64,000 nucleotides of DNA from an uncultured beta proteobacterium. Its GTDB lineage: Bacteria; Pseudomonadota; Gammaproteobacteria; Burkholderiales; Burkholderiaceae_C. Of this stretch, positions 11,846 through 19,444 are shown piece by piece. The stretch spans positions 1-64,000 of the forward strand of contig CAIMZI010000090.1 in the NCBI GenBank assembly GCA_903845935.1, given 5' to 3'. Each line of letters begins with the position of its first letter. The stretch's first letter is position 1. The notes beneath the pieces are model-generated. The model worked only from the letters and a program-made list of their open reading frames with translations. It was not told the DNA's origin and searched no databases. The translations under genes were made by a program, and so were the position numbers.

Positions 11846-12047
11846 AACATCTCTCTAGAGGCTGGACAATGTTCACCACGGTGCGCAAGCGTGAACTCGC
11901 ACACATGGCACTGGGCACATCAGGGCGGGACTGTATCATGCTGCAGCGCGCAAAACTTGTAGCTGTCTTACAGCGCGGCACTCCACAACCCCGTGTTACA
12001 TCAAGGTTACCGCTTAAAAGTTTCTAGGTTCTTACTTCACGCACTCC

Positions 12048-12983
12048 ATGAAAAAAATTTTTATCGACGGCGAAGCCGGTACCACCGGTCTGCAAATCCG
12101 CGAACGCCTGCACAACATGTCTAGCGTGGAGGTTTTGAGCATTGCCCCCGCCCTGCGCAAAGACCCACTGGCCAAGCGCGCCCTGATGGCCCAGGCCGAT
12201 CTGGTGGTGCTGTGCCTGCATGACGATGCCGCCGTGGAATCGGTGGCCATGATCGACTCGATCGCGGCGGAAACTGGCAAGCCTGGCCCCAAGATCATCG
12301 ACGCCTCCACCGCGCACCGCACGGCAAAGGGCTGGATCTACGGATTTCCTGAGCTGGCTGCAGGACAGCGCGAGGCCGTCATCGGTGCCCAGCGCGTCGG
12401 CAATCCAGGCTGTTACGCCACCGGCGCGATCGCGCTGATTCGCCCGCTGATTGATGCCGGACTGTTGCCTGTGGACTATCCGGTTTGCCTGCCCTCGATC
12501 AGCGGCTACTCCGGTGGTGGGCGCAGCATGATGGAAGCCTATGAAGCGGGTCATGCGCCTGCGATGGAGCTGTATGCGCTGGGCCTGAAGCACAAGCACA
12601 TCCCTGAAATCATGTGCTACACCGGCCTGACGCGTCGGCCTTTGTTTGTACCTTCAGTCGGGAATTTTGTGCAGGGCATGTTGGTGCAGTTGCCGCTGCA
12701 TCTGGATACGCTGCCGGGCAAGCCCACGGCGGCAGATTTGCATGAAGCCTTGGCCAAGCATTACGCCGGCAGCACCTGGGTGACGGTGGAACCTGTGACT
12801 GCTGATCTGAAGCTGGATGCGGTGGCGCTGGCCAACACCAACAAGATGGAGCTGCGGGTGTTCAGCAATGACGCGCAAGCCGATGGTTTTGCCCACGCGG
12901 TGCTGGTGGCGCGTTTGGACAATCTGGGCAAGGGCGCCAGTGGTGCGGCGGTGCAGAACCTGCAACTGATGCTGGGGATTTAA
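12048..12983 (+). CDS. argC: N-acetyl-gamma-glutamyl-phosphate reductase, type 2
   Basis: 311 residues, the length of the short (type 2) ArgC family; the common type 1 enzyme is about 340-350. The NADP-binding start reads [18 protein letters not shown] and the catalytic cysteine is Cys122 in [10 protein letters not shown]. The substrate-binding stretch [15 protein letters not shown] is also typical. It reduces N-acetylglutamyl phosphate to the semialdehyde in arginine synthesis. No other arginine gene is adjacent. It is divergent from sucC and ends nine bases from the convergent recX. Confidence 0.93.
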   Translation: MKKIFIDGEAGTTGLQIRERLHNMSSVEVLSIAPALRKDPLAKRALMAQADLVVLCLHDDAAVESVAMIDSIAAETGKPGPKIIDASTAHRTAKGWIYGFPELAAGQREAVIGAQRVGNPGCYATGAIALIRPLIDAGLLPVDYPVCLPSISGYSGGGRSMMEAYEAGHAPAMELYALGLKHKHIPEIMCYTGLTRRPLFVPSVGNFVQGMLVQLPLHLDTLPGKPTAADLHEALAKHYAGSTWVTVEPVTADLKLDAVALANTNKMELRVFSNDAQADGFAHAVLVARLDNLGKGASGAAVQNLQLMLGI

Positions 12984-12992
12984 GAGCGGTCT

Positions 12993-13442
12993 TCAGTCCT
13001 CATCTCCACCAGACACCACCTTATGAATGGTGTCGCCACCAAAGCCGCGACTCGCCAAAAAGCGCATCTGCTTGCCGCGTTCCGCAGCATCCGCAGGTGG
13101 CGTGCCAAACTTCTTGCGCCAGACTTCGCGCGCTCGCTCCAGCTCGCTGGCACGCAGAAGAGTCACTGCCTCGGCCACGGCTTCGGGCTCCAGACCCTTG
13201 GCTTTCAACTCCTGCTTGATGCGCTGAGCGCCCAGCTTGGCGGAGCGGCGATACAACACCGACTCGACCACCCGTCCTTCGTTGATGAAGTCCTTGGTGG
13301 TCAAGCTGTCCAGCACCTTGGCCAGCGCACCCGGCTCTTCCTCGAACTTGGCCAGCTTGCGTTCCAGCTCGGCACGCGAATGCTCGCGGGTGGAGAGCAG
13401 ACGCAGGGCGCGCCCGGTCAAAGAAATGGGCGAGGCGGCCAT
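12993..13442 (-). CDS. recX: RecX, regulator of RecA
   Basis: 149 residues, all-helical, with the RecX three-helix repeats; note the starts ALRLLSTREHSRAELERKL and KDFINEGRVVESVLYRR. RecX binds RecA filaments and limits filament growth and recombinase activity. It lies 14 bp downstream of recA on the same strand, the usual arrangement, so it should be co-transcribed and SOS-inducible with recA. No strong ribosome binding site was seen, so expression below that of RecA is likely. It converges with argC. Confidence 0.93.
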   Translation of the reverse strand: MAASPISLTGRALRLLSTREHSRAELERKLAKFEEEPGALAKVLDSLTTKDFINEGRVVESVLYRRSAKLGAQRIKQELKAKGLEPEAVAEAVTLLRASELERAREVWRKKFGTPPADAAERGKQMRFLASRGFGGDTIHKVVSGGDED

Positions 13443-13456
13443 GGTGTCGAAGCGGC

Positions 13457-14596
13457 TTATTCAGCCTTGTCGATTTTGTCCGCTTTGTCGATCTTCTCGA
13501 CCTTGTCGGCTTTTTCTGGCTTCTCGACCTTGTCAGCCTTCTTGGCCTTGCCCTTTTCCACCTCGGCCACCGGCACCAGCGGGATGCCCAGCGACTCGCG
13601 CACCTTGTTTTCAATCTCCACCGACAGATCGGGGTTCTCGCGCAGGAATTCGCGTGCGTTGTCGCGGCCCTGGCCGATTTTTTCGCCTTGGTAGGCGTAC
13701 CAGGCGCCGGACTTTTCGATGATGTGGGCGTTGACACCCATGTCGATGATTTCGCCGTGGCGGCTGATGCCCTCGCCAAACAGGATGTCGAACTCTGCTG
13801 TCTTGAACGGTGAAGCCACCTTGTTCTTGACTACCTTCACCTTGGTCTCGTTGCCAATGGCCTCGTCACCCTTTTTGATGGTGCCGGTGCGGCGGATATC
13901 CAGGCGCACCGAGGCGTAGAACTTGAGCGCATTGCCGCCAGTGGTGGTTTCGGGGCTGCCAAACATCACACCGATCTTCATGCGGATCTGGTTGATGAAG
14001 ATGACCATGCAATTGGTCTTCTTGATGTGGGCGGTGAGCTTGCGCAGGGCCTGGCTCATCAAGCGTGCTTGCAGACCCGGCAGGCTGTCACCCATCTCGC
14101 CCTCCAACTCGGCCTTGGGCGTGAGTGCCGCCACCGAGTCGACCACGATCAGGTCGACCGCGCCGGAGCGCACCAGGCTGTCCACAATTTCCAGCGCCTG
14201 CTCGCCGGTGTCGGGCTGGCTGATCAAGAGGTCTTGCAGGTTCACGCCCAGCTTTTGCGCGTACTGGATGTCCAGCGCGTGCTCGGCGTCGACAAAGGCG
14301 CATTGGCCGCCCTGCTTTTGCATCTCGGCAATCACCTGCAGCGTCAGCGTGGTCTTGCCGGATGATTCCGGGCCATAAATTTCGACCACACGGCCGCGCG
14401 GCAGGCCGCCCACGCCTAAAGCGATGTCAAGCCCCAGAGAGCCGGTGGAGACTACCTGGATATCCTCAATCACCTCGCCCTCGCCCAGACGCATGATGGT
14501 GCCCTTGCCGAATTGCTTTTCGATCTGGGCCAGTGCCACGGCCAGTGCCTTGGCTTTTTCGCTATTGGGGGCCATGCTTTTAACGGGTGCTTCCAT
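13457..14596 (-). CDS. recA: RecA recombinase
   Basis: 379 residues from the ATG at 14596, which has AGGAG upstream and gives [18 protein letters not shown]; a longer frame upstream has no conserved residues. Walker A is GPESSGKT at 75-82, and the L1/L2 loops and the [20 protein letters not shown] region are all present. RecA forms filaments on single-stranded DNA for strand exchange and triggers LexA self-cleavage. The last 34 residues (346-379) are unusual: instead of an acidic tail they form Lys-Asp/Lys-Glu repeats of the [10 protein letters not shown] type. A LexA-like operator lies upstream and recX downstream. Confidence 0.97.
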   Translation of the reverse strand: MEAPVKSMAPNSEKAKALAVALAQIEKQFGKGTIMRLGEGEVIEDIQVVSTGSLGLDIALGVGGLPRGRVVEIYGPESSGKTTLTLQVIAEMQKQGGQCAFVDAEHALDIQYAQKLGVNLQDLLISQPDTGEQALEIVDSLVRSGAVDLIVVDSVAALTPKAELEGEMGDSLPGLQARLMSQALRKLTAHIKKTNCMVIFINQIRMKIGVMFGSPETTTGGNALKFYASVRLDIRRTGTIKKGDEAIGNETKVKVVKNKVASPFKTAEFDILFGEGISRHGEIIDMGVNAHIIEKSGAWYAYQGEKIGQGRDNAREFLRENPDLSVEIENKVRESLGIPLVPVAEVEKGKAKKADKVEKPEKADKVEKIDKADKIDKAE

Positions 14597-14656
14597 GAAA
14601 ATCTCCTGAAAATAAACGGGTTTGAATTCTGCTTTGCACCTGACCTTATTCACAGG

Positions 14657-14672
14657 CTGGATGCTTGAACAG
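14657..14672 (-). promoter_or_regulatory. LexA (SOS) box upstream of recA
   Basis: The minus strand reads CTGT-TCAAGCAT-CCAG, one mismatch from the CTGT-N8-ACAG consensus of beta- and gamma-proteobacteria. It lies 60-75 bp upstream of the recA ATG, where an operator overlapping the promoter is expected. It is also 66 bp from the divergent MarR-like gene. Confidence 0.68.
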
Positions 14673-14738
14673 TAGTTTAACGCCCCTGGTTGAAATACGT
14701 ATACCCCTTTTTTAGTCAGTTTGCTTTATCATTTAGCA

Positions 14739-15221
14739 ATGATTGAATCCGTTTGCGCATACAGCGAAACCTGGCGCAACGCGCATCTGGGTCATTGGCT
14801 GCGGCTGGCGCTGGCGCGCTTCGATGCACGGGTGATGGAATGCATGGCACAACATCCCGGCGTGCCGCTGGGTCTATCGAATCTGGCAGCGCGCGGCCAG
14901 GTCAGCGCCGCCCACATCCACATCACGCGCCATCTGCCGGTGGAAGGCGCGCGCCTGACCGATCTGGCGCGATTTGCGAGCATGAGCAAACAGGCCATGG
15001 GCACGCTGGTCACCCAGTGCGAGGCCTGGGGCATGGTGCGGCGCGTTGGCGACAGCGCCGATGGCCGGGTCAAGCGGGTGGTGTTCACCGAAACTGGCAT
15101 GGCCTGGCTGGCAGCCTACAAGCAGGCGGTGACGCAGGCCGAGGCCGAGCTGCGCGGCGCCGTGGGGGATGCCGTTGCCACCGTCATGGCACTGGGTCTG
15201 GAGGCCTATAGCGGCGAGTGA
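14739..15221 (+). CDS. MarR-family winged-helix transcriptional regulator
   Basis: 160 residues from the ATG at 14739. The central winged helix-turn-helix is visible as ARLTDLARFASMSKQAMGTLV (recognition helix) followed by the wing RRVGDSADGRVKRVVFTETG, a typical MarR DxR wing. Flanking helices should form the dimer. MarR proteins usually repress neighbouring genes and are released by small phenolic or oxidant ligands. It is divergent from recA and 46 bp upstream of a two-component pair on the same strand, which it may accompany. The ligand is unknown. No clear ribosome binding site was seen. Confidence 0.82.
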   Translation: MIESVCAYSETWRNAHLGHWLRLALARFDARVMECMAQHPGVPLGLSNLAARGQVSAAHIHITRHLPVEGARLTDLARFASMSKQAMGTLVTQCEAWGMVRRVGDSADGRVKRVVFTETGMAWLAAYKQAVTQAEAELRGAVGDAVATVMALGLEAYSGE

Positions 15222-15267
15222 CAGTTGGAATGCAGGCCTAGAATGTCAGAACAATACGGAGACCTCC

Positions 15268-15945
15268 ATGCGGATTTTGATTGCAGAAGACGACCAAGTG
15301 CTGGCTGACGGTTTGCTGCGCGCACTGCGCGGCGCGGGGGCGGCGGTGGACCATGTAGCCAGCGGCTCGGAGGCCGACGCGGCGCTCATGACCAATACCG
15401 AATTTGACCTGCTGATTCTGGACCTGGGCCTGCCAAAAATGCATGGCCTGGAGGTACTAAAAAAATTACGCGCTCGCGGCTCCTCGCTGCCGGTGCTGAT
15501 ACTCACCGCCGCCGACAGCGTGGAAGAGCGCGTCAAGGGCCTGGACTATGGCGCCGACGATTACATGGCCAAGCCCTTCAGCCTGCAGGAACTCGAAGCC
15601 CGCGTACGTGCCCTAGGACGCCGTGGCATGGGCGCCTCCACCAGCAGCATCAAACACGGCCCGCTGACCTATGACCAGGCCGGACGCGTGGCCACCATAG
15701 ACGGCAAGATGGTGGAACTATCGGCACGCGAACTCGGCCTGCTGGAGGTGCTGCTGCAGCGCGCCGGTCGTCTGGTCAGCAAGGACCAGTTGGTGGAGCG
15801 ACTGTGCGAATGGGGCGAAGAGGTCAGCAACAACGCCATCGAGGTCTATATCCACCGGCTGCGCAAGAAGATCGAGAAGGGCCCGATCCGCATTGCCACG
15901 GTGCGCGGCCTGGGCTATTGCCTGGAAAAAATCCCTAACGCATGA
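15268..15945 (+). CDS. OmpR-family response regulator (TctD/QseB-like)
   Basis: 225 residues from the ATG at 15268, which starts directly at the receiver (MRILIAEDDQ). The receiver domain (1-115) has the acidic pair Asp8/Asp9, phospho-acceptor Asp52 in LILDLGLP, the conserved Thr in LTA, and Lys in AKPF. A winged-helix OmpR/PhoB output domain (about 125-222) follows. Its stop overlaps the start of the sensor kinase (ATGA), so the pair is translationally coupled. The sequence resembles TctD/QseB/PmrA regulators. No tripartite tricarboxylate transporter or other obvious target lies nearby. Confidence 0.93.
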   Translation: MRILIAEDDQVLADGLLRALRGAGAAVDHVASGSEADAALMTNTEFDLLILDLGLPKMHGLEVLKKLRARGSSLPVLILTAADSVEERVKGLDYGADDYMAKPFSLQELEARVRALGRRGMGASTSSIKHGPLTYDQAGRVATIDGKMVELSARELGLLEVLLQRAGRLVSKDQLVERLCEWGEEVSNNAIEVYIHRLRKKIEKGPIRIATVRGLGYCLEKIPNA

Positions 15946-17396
15946 AGATCTTCCAGCGTGAGCAGCGCTCCCTGTTCGGGGAAATCCTGGACTGGATGCT
16001 CACTCCGCTGCTGTTCCTGTGGCCCATCAGCCTGGTGCTGACCTGGCTGGTGGCGCAGGGCATTGCGGGCAAGCCGTTTGACCGGGCGCTGGAATACAAC
16101 GTCAGCGCGCTGGCCCAGCTCATCACCATCAAAAGCAACCACGCCCAGTTTGTGCTGCCGCTGCCAGCACGCGAGCTGCTGCGTGCCGATGAAACGGACA
16201 CGGTCTATTACCAGGTGCTGGGCCCGCATGGCGAATTTTTAAGCGGCGAGAAAAACCTGCCCCCTCCTGGCGAGGACGACAAGGCCGCCTCGGGCGAGGT
16301 GCATATGCGCGACGACGAGTACAAGGGCAATGCACTCAAGGTTGCCTACATGTGGGTCAAACTCGACATACCCAACGCCAAGCCGGCCCTAGTACAGGTG
16401 GCCGAGACCATGGACAAGCGCTCGGTGCTGGCCACCGAAATCGTCAAGGGCGTGATGCTGCCGCAGTTTGTGGTGCTGCCGCTGGCCGTGCTGCTGGTGT
16501 GGCTGGCGCTGGTGCAAGCCATCAAGCCACTGAACCGCCTTGAAGAGCGCATACGCGCCCGCAACCCGGACGACCTGAGCCCGCTGGAGGTGGAGGCCGT
16601 TCCGATGGAGGTGGCGCCGCTGGTATCTTCCGTGAACGATTTGCTGATGCGGCTGAAGGACTCGATTGCCACGCAAAAGCGCTTTCTGGCCGATGCCGCG
16701 CACCAGCTCAAAACGCCACTGGCGGGCCTTCGCATGCAGGCCGATCTGGCCCAGCGTGAAGGCGCCAGCGCCGAAGACCTGAAGCTATCGCTGCGCCAGA
16801 TTGGCCGCTCCAGCATACGCGCCACGCATACCGTCAACCAGCTCTTGGCCTTGGCGCGCGCCGAAAGCAGCAGCACGGTGCTGGGCCACCGGCCCTGCGA
16901 TGTGGCGCGCCTGACCATGGACGTGATCCGAGACTGCGTGCCGCGCGCCATGGACAAGCACATTGACGTGGGCTACGAGGGCGCACAACCGGCATCCGAG
17001 GGGGTCATGATTCAGGGCAACCTGACCCTGCTGACCGAGATGGTGCGCAACCTGGTGGATAACGCCATCAACTACACGCCTTCGCGCCTGGGCAGGCCGG
17101 GCATCATCACGGCGCGGGTGCTAATAGACCCGTTCAGCAAGGTGCTGGTGATCCAGGTGGAAGACTCCGGCCCGGGCATCGCACCGGCCGAGCGTGAACT
17201 GGTGTTTCAGCCCTTTTACCGCGCTTTAGGCAACGAGGCCGATGGCTCCGGTCTGGGCCTGCCCATCGTGTTGGAAATTGCACGCCAGCACCGCGCCGAG
17301 GTCACCGTGGACGACGCGCGCCCGGGACAGGTTCCGCCGGGCTGCTGCTTTACCGTGCGCTTCCCCGCCGACGCCAGCCAAGCGCAATTCGGCTAA
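15942..17396 (+). CDS. Sensor histidine kinase, TctE-like
   Basis: 484 residues. Membrane segments at about 18-38 and 168-190 bracket a periplasmic sensor of the 2CSK_N type. A short HAMP-like linker follows, then HisKA with the phosphorylated His254 in FLADAAHQLKTPLAGLRMQ, then the ATPase domain with NAINYTP (N box), DSGPGIAP (G1) and GSGLGLPI (G2). It should autophosphorylate and pass phosphate to the regulator encoded four bases upstream. TctE homologues respond to citrate or other tricarboxylates, but related kinases see many signals, so the ligand is open. Confidence 0.93.
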   Translation: MKIFQREQRSLFGEILDWMLTPLLFLWPISLVLTWLVAQGIAGKPFDRALEYNVSALAQLITIKSNHAQFVLPLPARELLRADETDTVYYQVLGPHGEFLSGEKNLPPPGEDDKAASGEVHMRDDEYKGNALKVAYMWVKLDIPNAKPALVQVAETMDKRSVLATEIVKGVMLPQFVVLPLAVLLVWLALVQAIKPLNRLEERIRARNPDDLSPLEVEAVPMEVAPLVSSVNDLLMRLKDSIATQKRFLADAAHQLKTPLAGLRMQADLAQREGASAEDLKLSLRQIGRSSIRATHTVNQLLALARAESSSTVLGHRPCDVARLTMDVIRDCVPRAMDKHIDVGYEGAQPASEGVMIQGNLTLLTEMVRNLVDNAINYTPSRLGRPGIITARVLIDPFSKVLVIQVEDSGPGIAPAERELVFQPFYRALGNEADGSGLGLPIVLEIARQHRAEVTVDDARPGQVPPGCCFTVRFPADASQAQFG

Positions 17397-17416
17397 TCCG
17401 TGGGGCTAGCTGGGGG

Positions 17417-18079
17417 CTACTTCGCGCAGGGGGCCAGTGGCTTGCCGCCCAGCATTGCTCGGATCTCGTCTAGCTTGGGCTTGAGTGCAACGCCCACCAC
17501 CGGCAATTTCAACTGAAAACCCGTGCTTTCAGCGCGCTCCTGCAGCACATGCGCCGTGTGCAGACCCCGTGCGCTCAACCGCACAAGGGCGGCATCGGCC
17601 TCAGCCTTGGTGCCGTAGCCACCCAGCGACAGGCCGGGCTCCAGCGCCGGGTTCTCCAGCGGCTCCAGCGACAGGTTCATCGCCGCGATCTCGACGCGCT
17701 TTTTTGCCAAGGCCTCGGCGTTGGCGTATTTGCCCAGGTACACAATCCAGCGGGGAACGATGTGCACCTCCTCCAGCGCCCAGACTGCAGCCGGCAAGGC
17801 ATCGGCCAGCGATTGACGCAGCACCGCCGCCTGAGCAGCGTCAAAAGGTCCGGCCTCCATGCATTCCTTGGGTTCGCGCTCGGCCTTCACCTGTTCCTCG
17901 AGCTGTTTGAACTCCTCTGGCTTGAGCAGTTTGATGGAAGCAGGCGCAATTTGCTGGGCCATGTGCTGCGGCTCGCCTTGCTGCGCCGGGCCCAAGCCAT
18001 AGGCCAGCAGCAGGCCATTGCCCCAGGCAAAGTACAGGCCATTGGCAAGCAGCAGAACCAGAGCAAGCAGTCGCAACAT
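17417..18079 (-). CDS. SPOR-domain membrane-anchored protein
   Basis: 220 residues from the ATG at 18079, chosen because it places a hydrophobic anchor (MLRLLALVLLLANGLYFAW) at the N-terminus and leaves a 7-bp gap to birA; the longer GTG start would overlap birA. The periplasmic part has a charged helical stretch (about 45-75) and a C-terminal repeat region (about 110-205) of the SPOR type, with RWIVYLGKYANAEALAKK and GGYGTKAEADAALVRL. SPOR domains bind denuded glycan strands at the division septum. It is the last gene of the SET-birA-SPOR operon. The exact partner is unknown. It converges with the sensor kinase. Confidence 0.72.
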   Translation of the reverse strand: MLRLLALVLLLANGLYFAWGNGLLLAYGLGPAQQGEPQHMAQQIAPASIKLLKPEEFKQLEEQVKAEREPKECMEAGPFDAAQAAVLRQSLADALPAAVWALEEVHIVPRWIVYLGKYANAEALAKKRVEIAAMNLSLEPLENPALEPGLSLGGYGTKAEADAALVRLSARGLHTAHVLQERAESTGFQLKLPVVGVALKPKLDEIRAMLGGKPLAPCAK

Positions 18080-18086
18080 GGGTTGG

Positions 18087-18866
18087 CTAGGTGGGTGTCG
18101 GTGCAGCAGCGGGTCGCACACTGACCTCGGCGCTGCTGATTTTTTGCAGTCCGCTGGCCGTATGCAGCAGCAGGGCGCCGCTGGCGTCCACGCCGCGCGC
18201 AGATCCGGTGCTGCCGTCGGTGCAGCTCACCTCGCGGCCATAGAGCAGATCGCGTGCATGGAAGGCGGTTCGCAGATCACCAAAGCCTTGGGTCTCAAAG
18301 TCCAGCACCGCGCGCACCAGGGGCAAGGCGATCGCTTCCAGCGTGGACGGCGCATTGGCTCCAGGCAAGACCTCGGCCAAGGCGGCAGGCGGCGTACGCA
18401 GGCCGTCGGCGGCGCGCGGCAGCAGGTTGATACCTATGCCGATCACCGCGTAACGCAGCTCGCCGACGCTGGTGGTTTCAATCAAGATACCGGCCAGCTT
18501 GCGCTCATCCAGCCAGACATCGTTGGGCCACTTGAGCCTGAGCGCCGGGTGCAGGCTTTGCACCACCACCAGCCCCACGGCCAGCGACAGGCCGGACCAG
18601 TCCTTGGGCGCCAGCGGCAAGCCCAGCGAGAAGGTCAGCGTGGCAAGGCCGGCATCGGTATCGCTTTGCCAGTCGCGCCCCAGGCGCCCGCGCCCCGCGG
18701 TCTGGCGCTCGGCCACCAGCAGAGTCGGTTCCATCTGGCCAGCGCGTGCACGGCGCATCAGCTCGCTGTTGGTGGAATCGATCTCCGGCAGGATCTCGAC
18801 GGTAAAGCCCGGCAGCAAGGGCGCGACCGCTTCCCAAATGGCCTCGGCCGACCAACGGATGGTCAT
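18087..18866 (-). CDS. birA: Biotin-[acetyl-CoA-carboxylase] ligase, short form without the repressor domain
   Basis: 259 residues from the ATG at 18866, which overlaps the stop of the SET gene as ATGA. The catalytic signature GRGRLGRDW, the KWPNDV motif and KLAGILIE are all present, followed by a small C-terminal SH3-like domain. It makes biotinyl-AMP and attaches biotin to the carrier protein of acetyl-CoA carboxylase and related enzymes. The N-terminal helix-turn-helix of E. coli BirA is absent, so it is a class I ligase and not a repressor. The usual betaproteobacterial neighbour coaX is not present; a SPOR-domain gene follows. Confidence 0.95.
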   Translation of the reverse strand: MTIRWSAEAIWEAVAPLLPGFTVEILPEIDSTNSELMRRARAGQMEPTLLVAERQTAGRGRLGRDWQSDTDAGLATLTFSLGLPLAPKDWSGLSLAVGLVVVQSLHPALRLKWPNDVWLDERKLAGILIETTSVGELRYAVIGIGINLLPRAADGLRTPPAALAEVLPGANAPSTLEAIALPLVRAVLDFETQGFGDLRTAFHARDLLYGREVSCTDGSTGSARGVDASGALLLHTASGLQKISSAEVSVRPAAAPTPT

Positions 18867-19351
18867 TTCTTCTTCTTCGGTGCGAGCAGCGTGCCACGGC
18901 ACTTCTTGGCGCCGCACCAGCAGGGGTACTCGGCCTTGAGCTTCTTGGTATAGCGCTCGTCGATGATCAGGCCGTAGTCGTAGTTCAGCTCTTCACCGGC
19001 CAGGATGTTGCGCCGCGCCTTGATGAAGATGCGGCCTTCCTGCTCGTCGGCCTCGCAGTTGGCGTCGCAAGAGTGGTTGATCCAGCGCGAGGAATTGCCG
19101 CCGAACAAGGCGTCGATCACATGGTCTTCGTCGATGTGAAAGTAGAAGGTGTGGTTCGGATCTTCGGGATTGTGGGGATGGCGCCGCTGCGCCTCGGGCC
19201 AGCTGATGACCTCACCCACGTATTCGATGAGGGTTTCGCCTTCGGCAATGTCCACCAGGGCAAACACGCCCTTGCCATGCACGCCGGAGCGGCGGGTCTG
19301 GATGCGACGGCTATCGGAAGTCGCCGAGGGTTTCACTGTGTTTTTGGCCAC
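18863..19351 (-). CDS. SET-domain protein lysine methyltransferase
   Basis: 162 residues, almost wholly a SET domain. Visible motifs are SGVHGKGVFAL near residue 22, the S-adenosylmethionine-binding RWINHSCDANCEA (89-101) and the catalytic ELNYDYG (121-127). A post-SET zinc motif CWCGAKKC (144-151) and a basic tail of Pro-Lys-Lys-Lys-Lys end the protein. These residues match active eukaryotic lysine methyltransferases. The substrate in bacteria is not known. It is first in a tightly coupled operon with birA and divergent from topB, whose protein carries a Lys/Ala-rich histone H1-like tail. That tail is a speculative substrate. It is likely active, as no key residue is missing. Confidence 0.9.
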   Translation of the reverse strand: MAKNTVKPSATSDSRRIQTRRSGVHGKGVFALVDIAEGETLIEYVGEVISWPEAQRRHPHNPEDPNHTFYFHIDEDHVIDALFGGNSSRWINHSCDANCEADEQEGRIFIKARRNILAGEELNYDYGLIIDERYTKKLKAEYPCWCGAKKCRGTLLAPKKKK

Positions 19352-19444
19352 GTCGCAAAAATTTGGTATGGTGAATCGTATGGGCGCGTGTGTGCGTGCC
19401 TGTGTGAGCGCGCACCCGCGCGAGAAACTGGATTGTAGTCAGAC

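Noticed and set aside
14597-14653. An N-terminal extension of RecA by 19 residues
   Set aside because: The upstream codons are not RecA-like, and the ATG at 14596 has a good ribosome binding site and the expected N-terminus.
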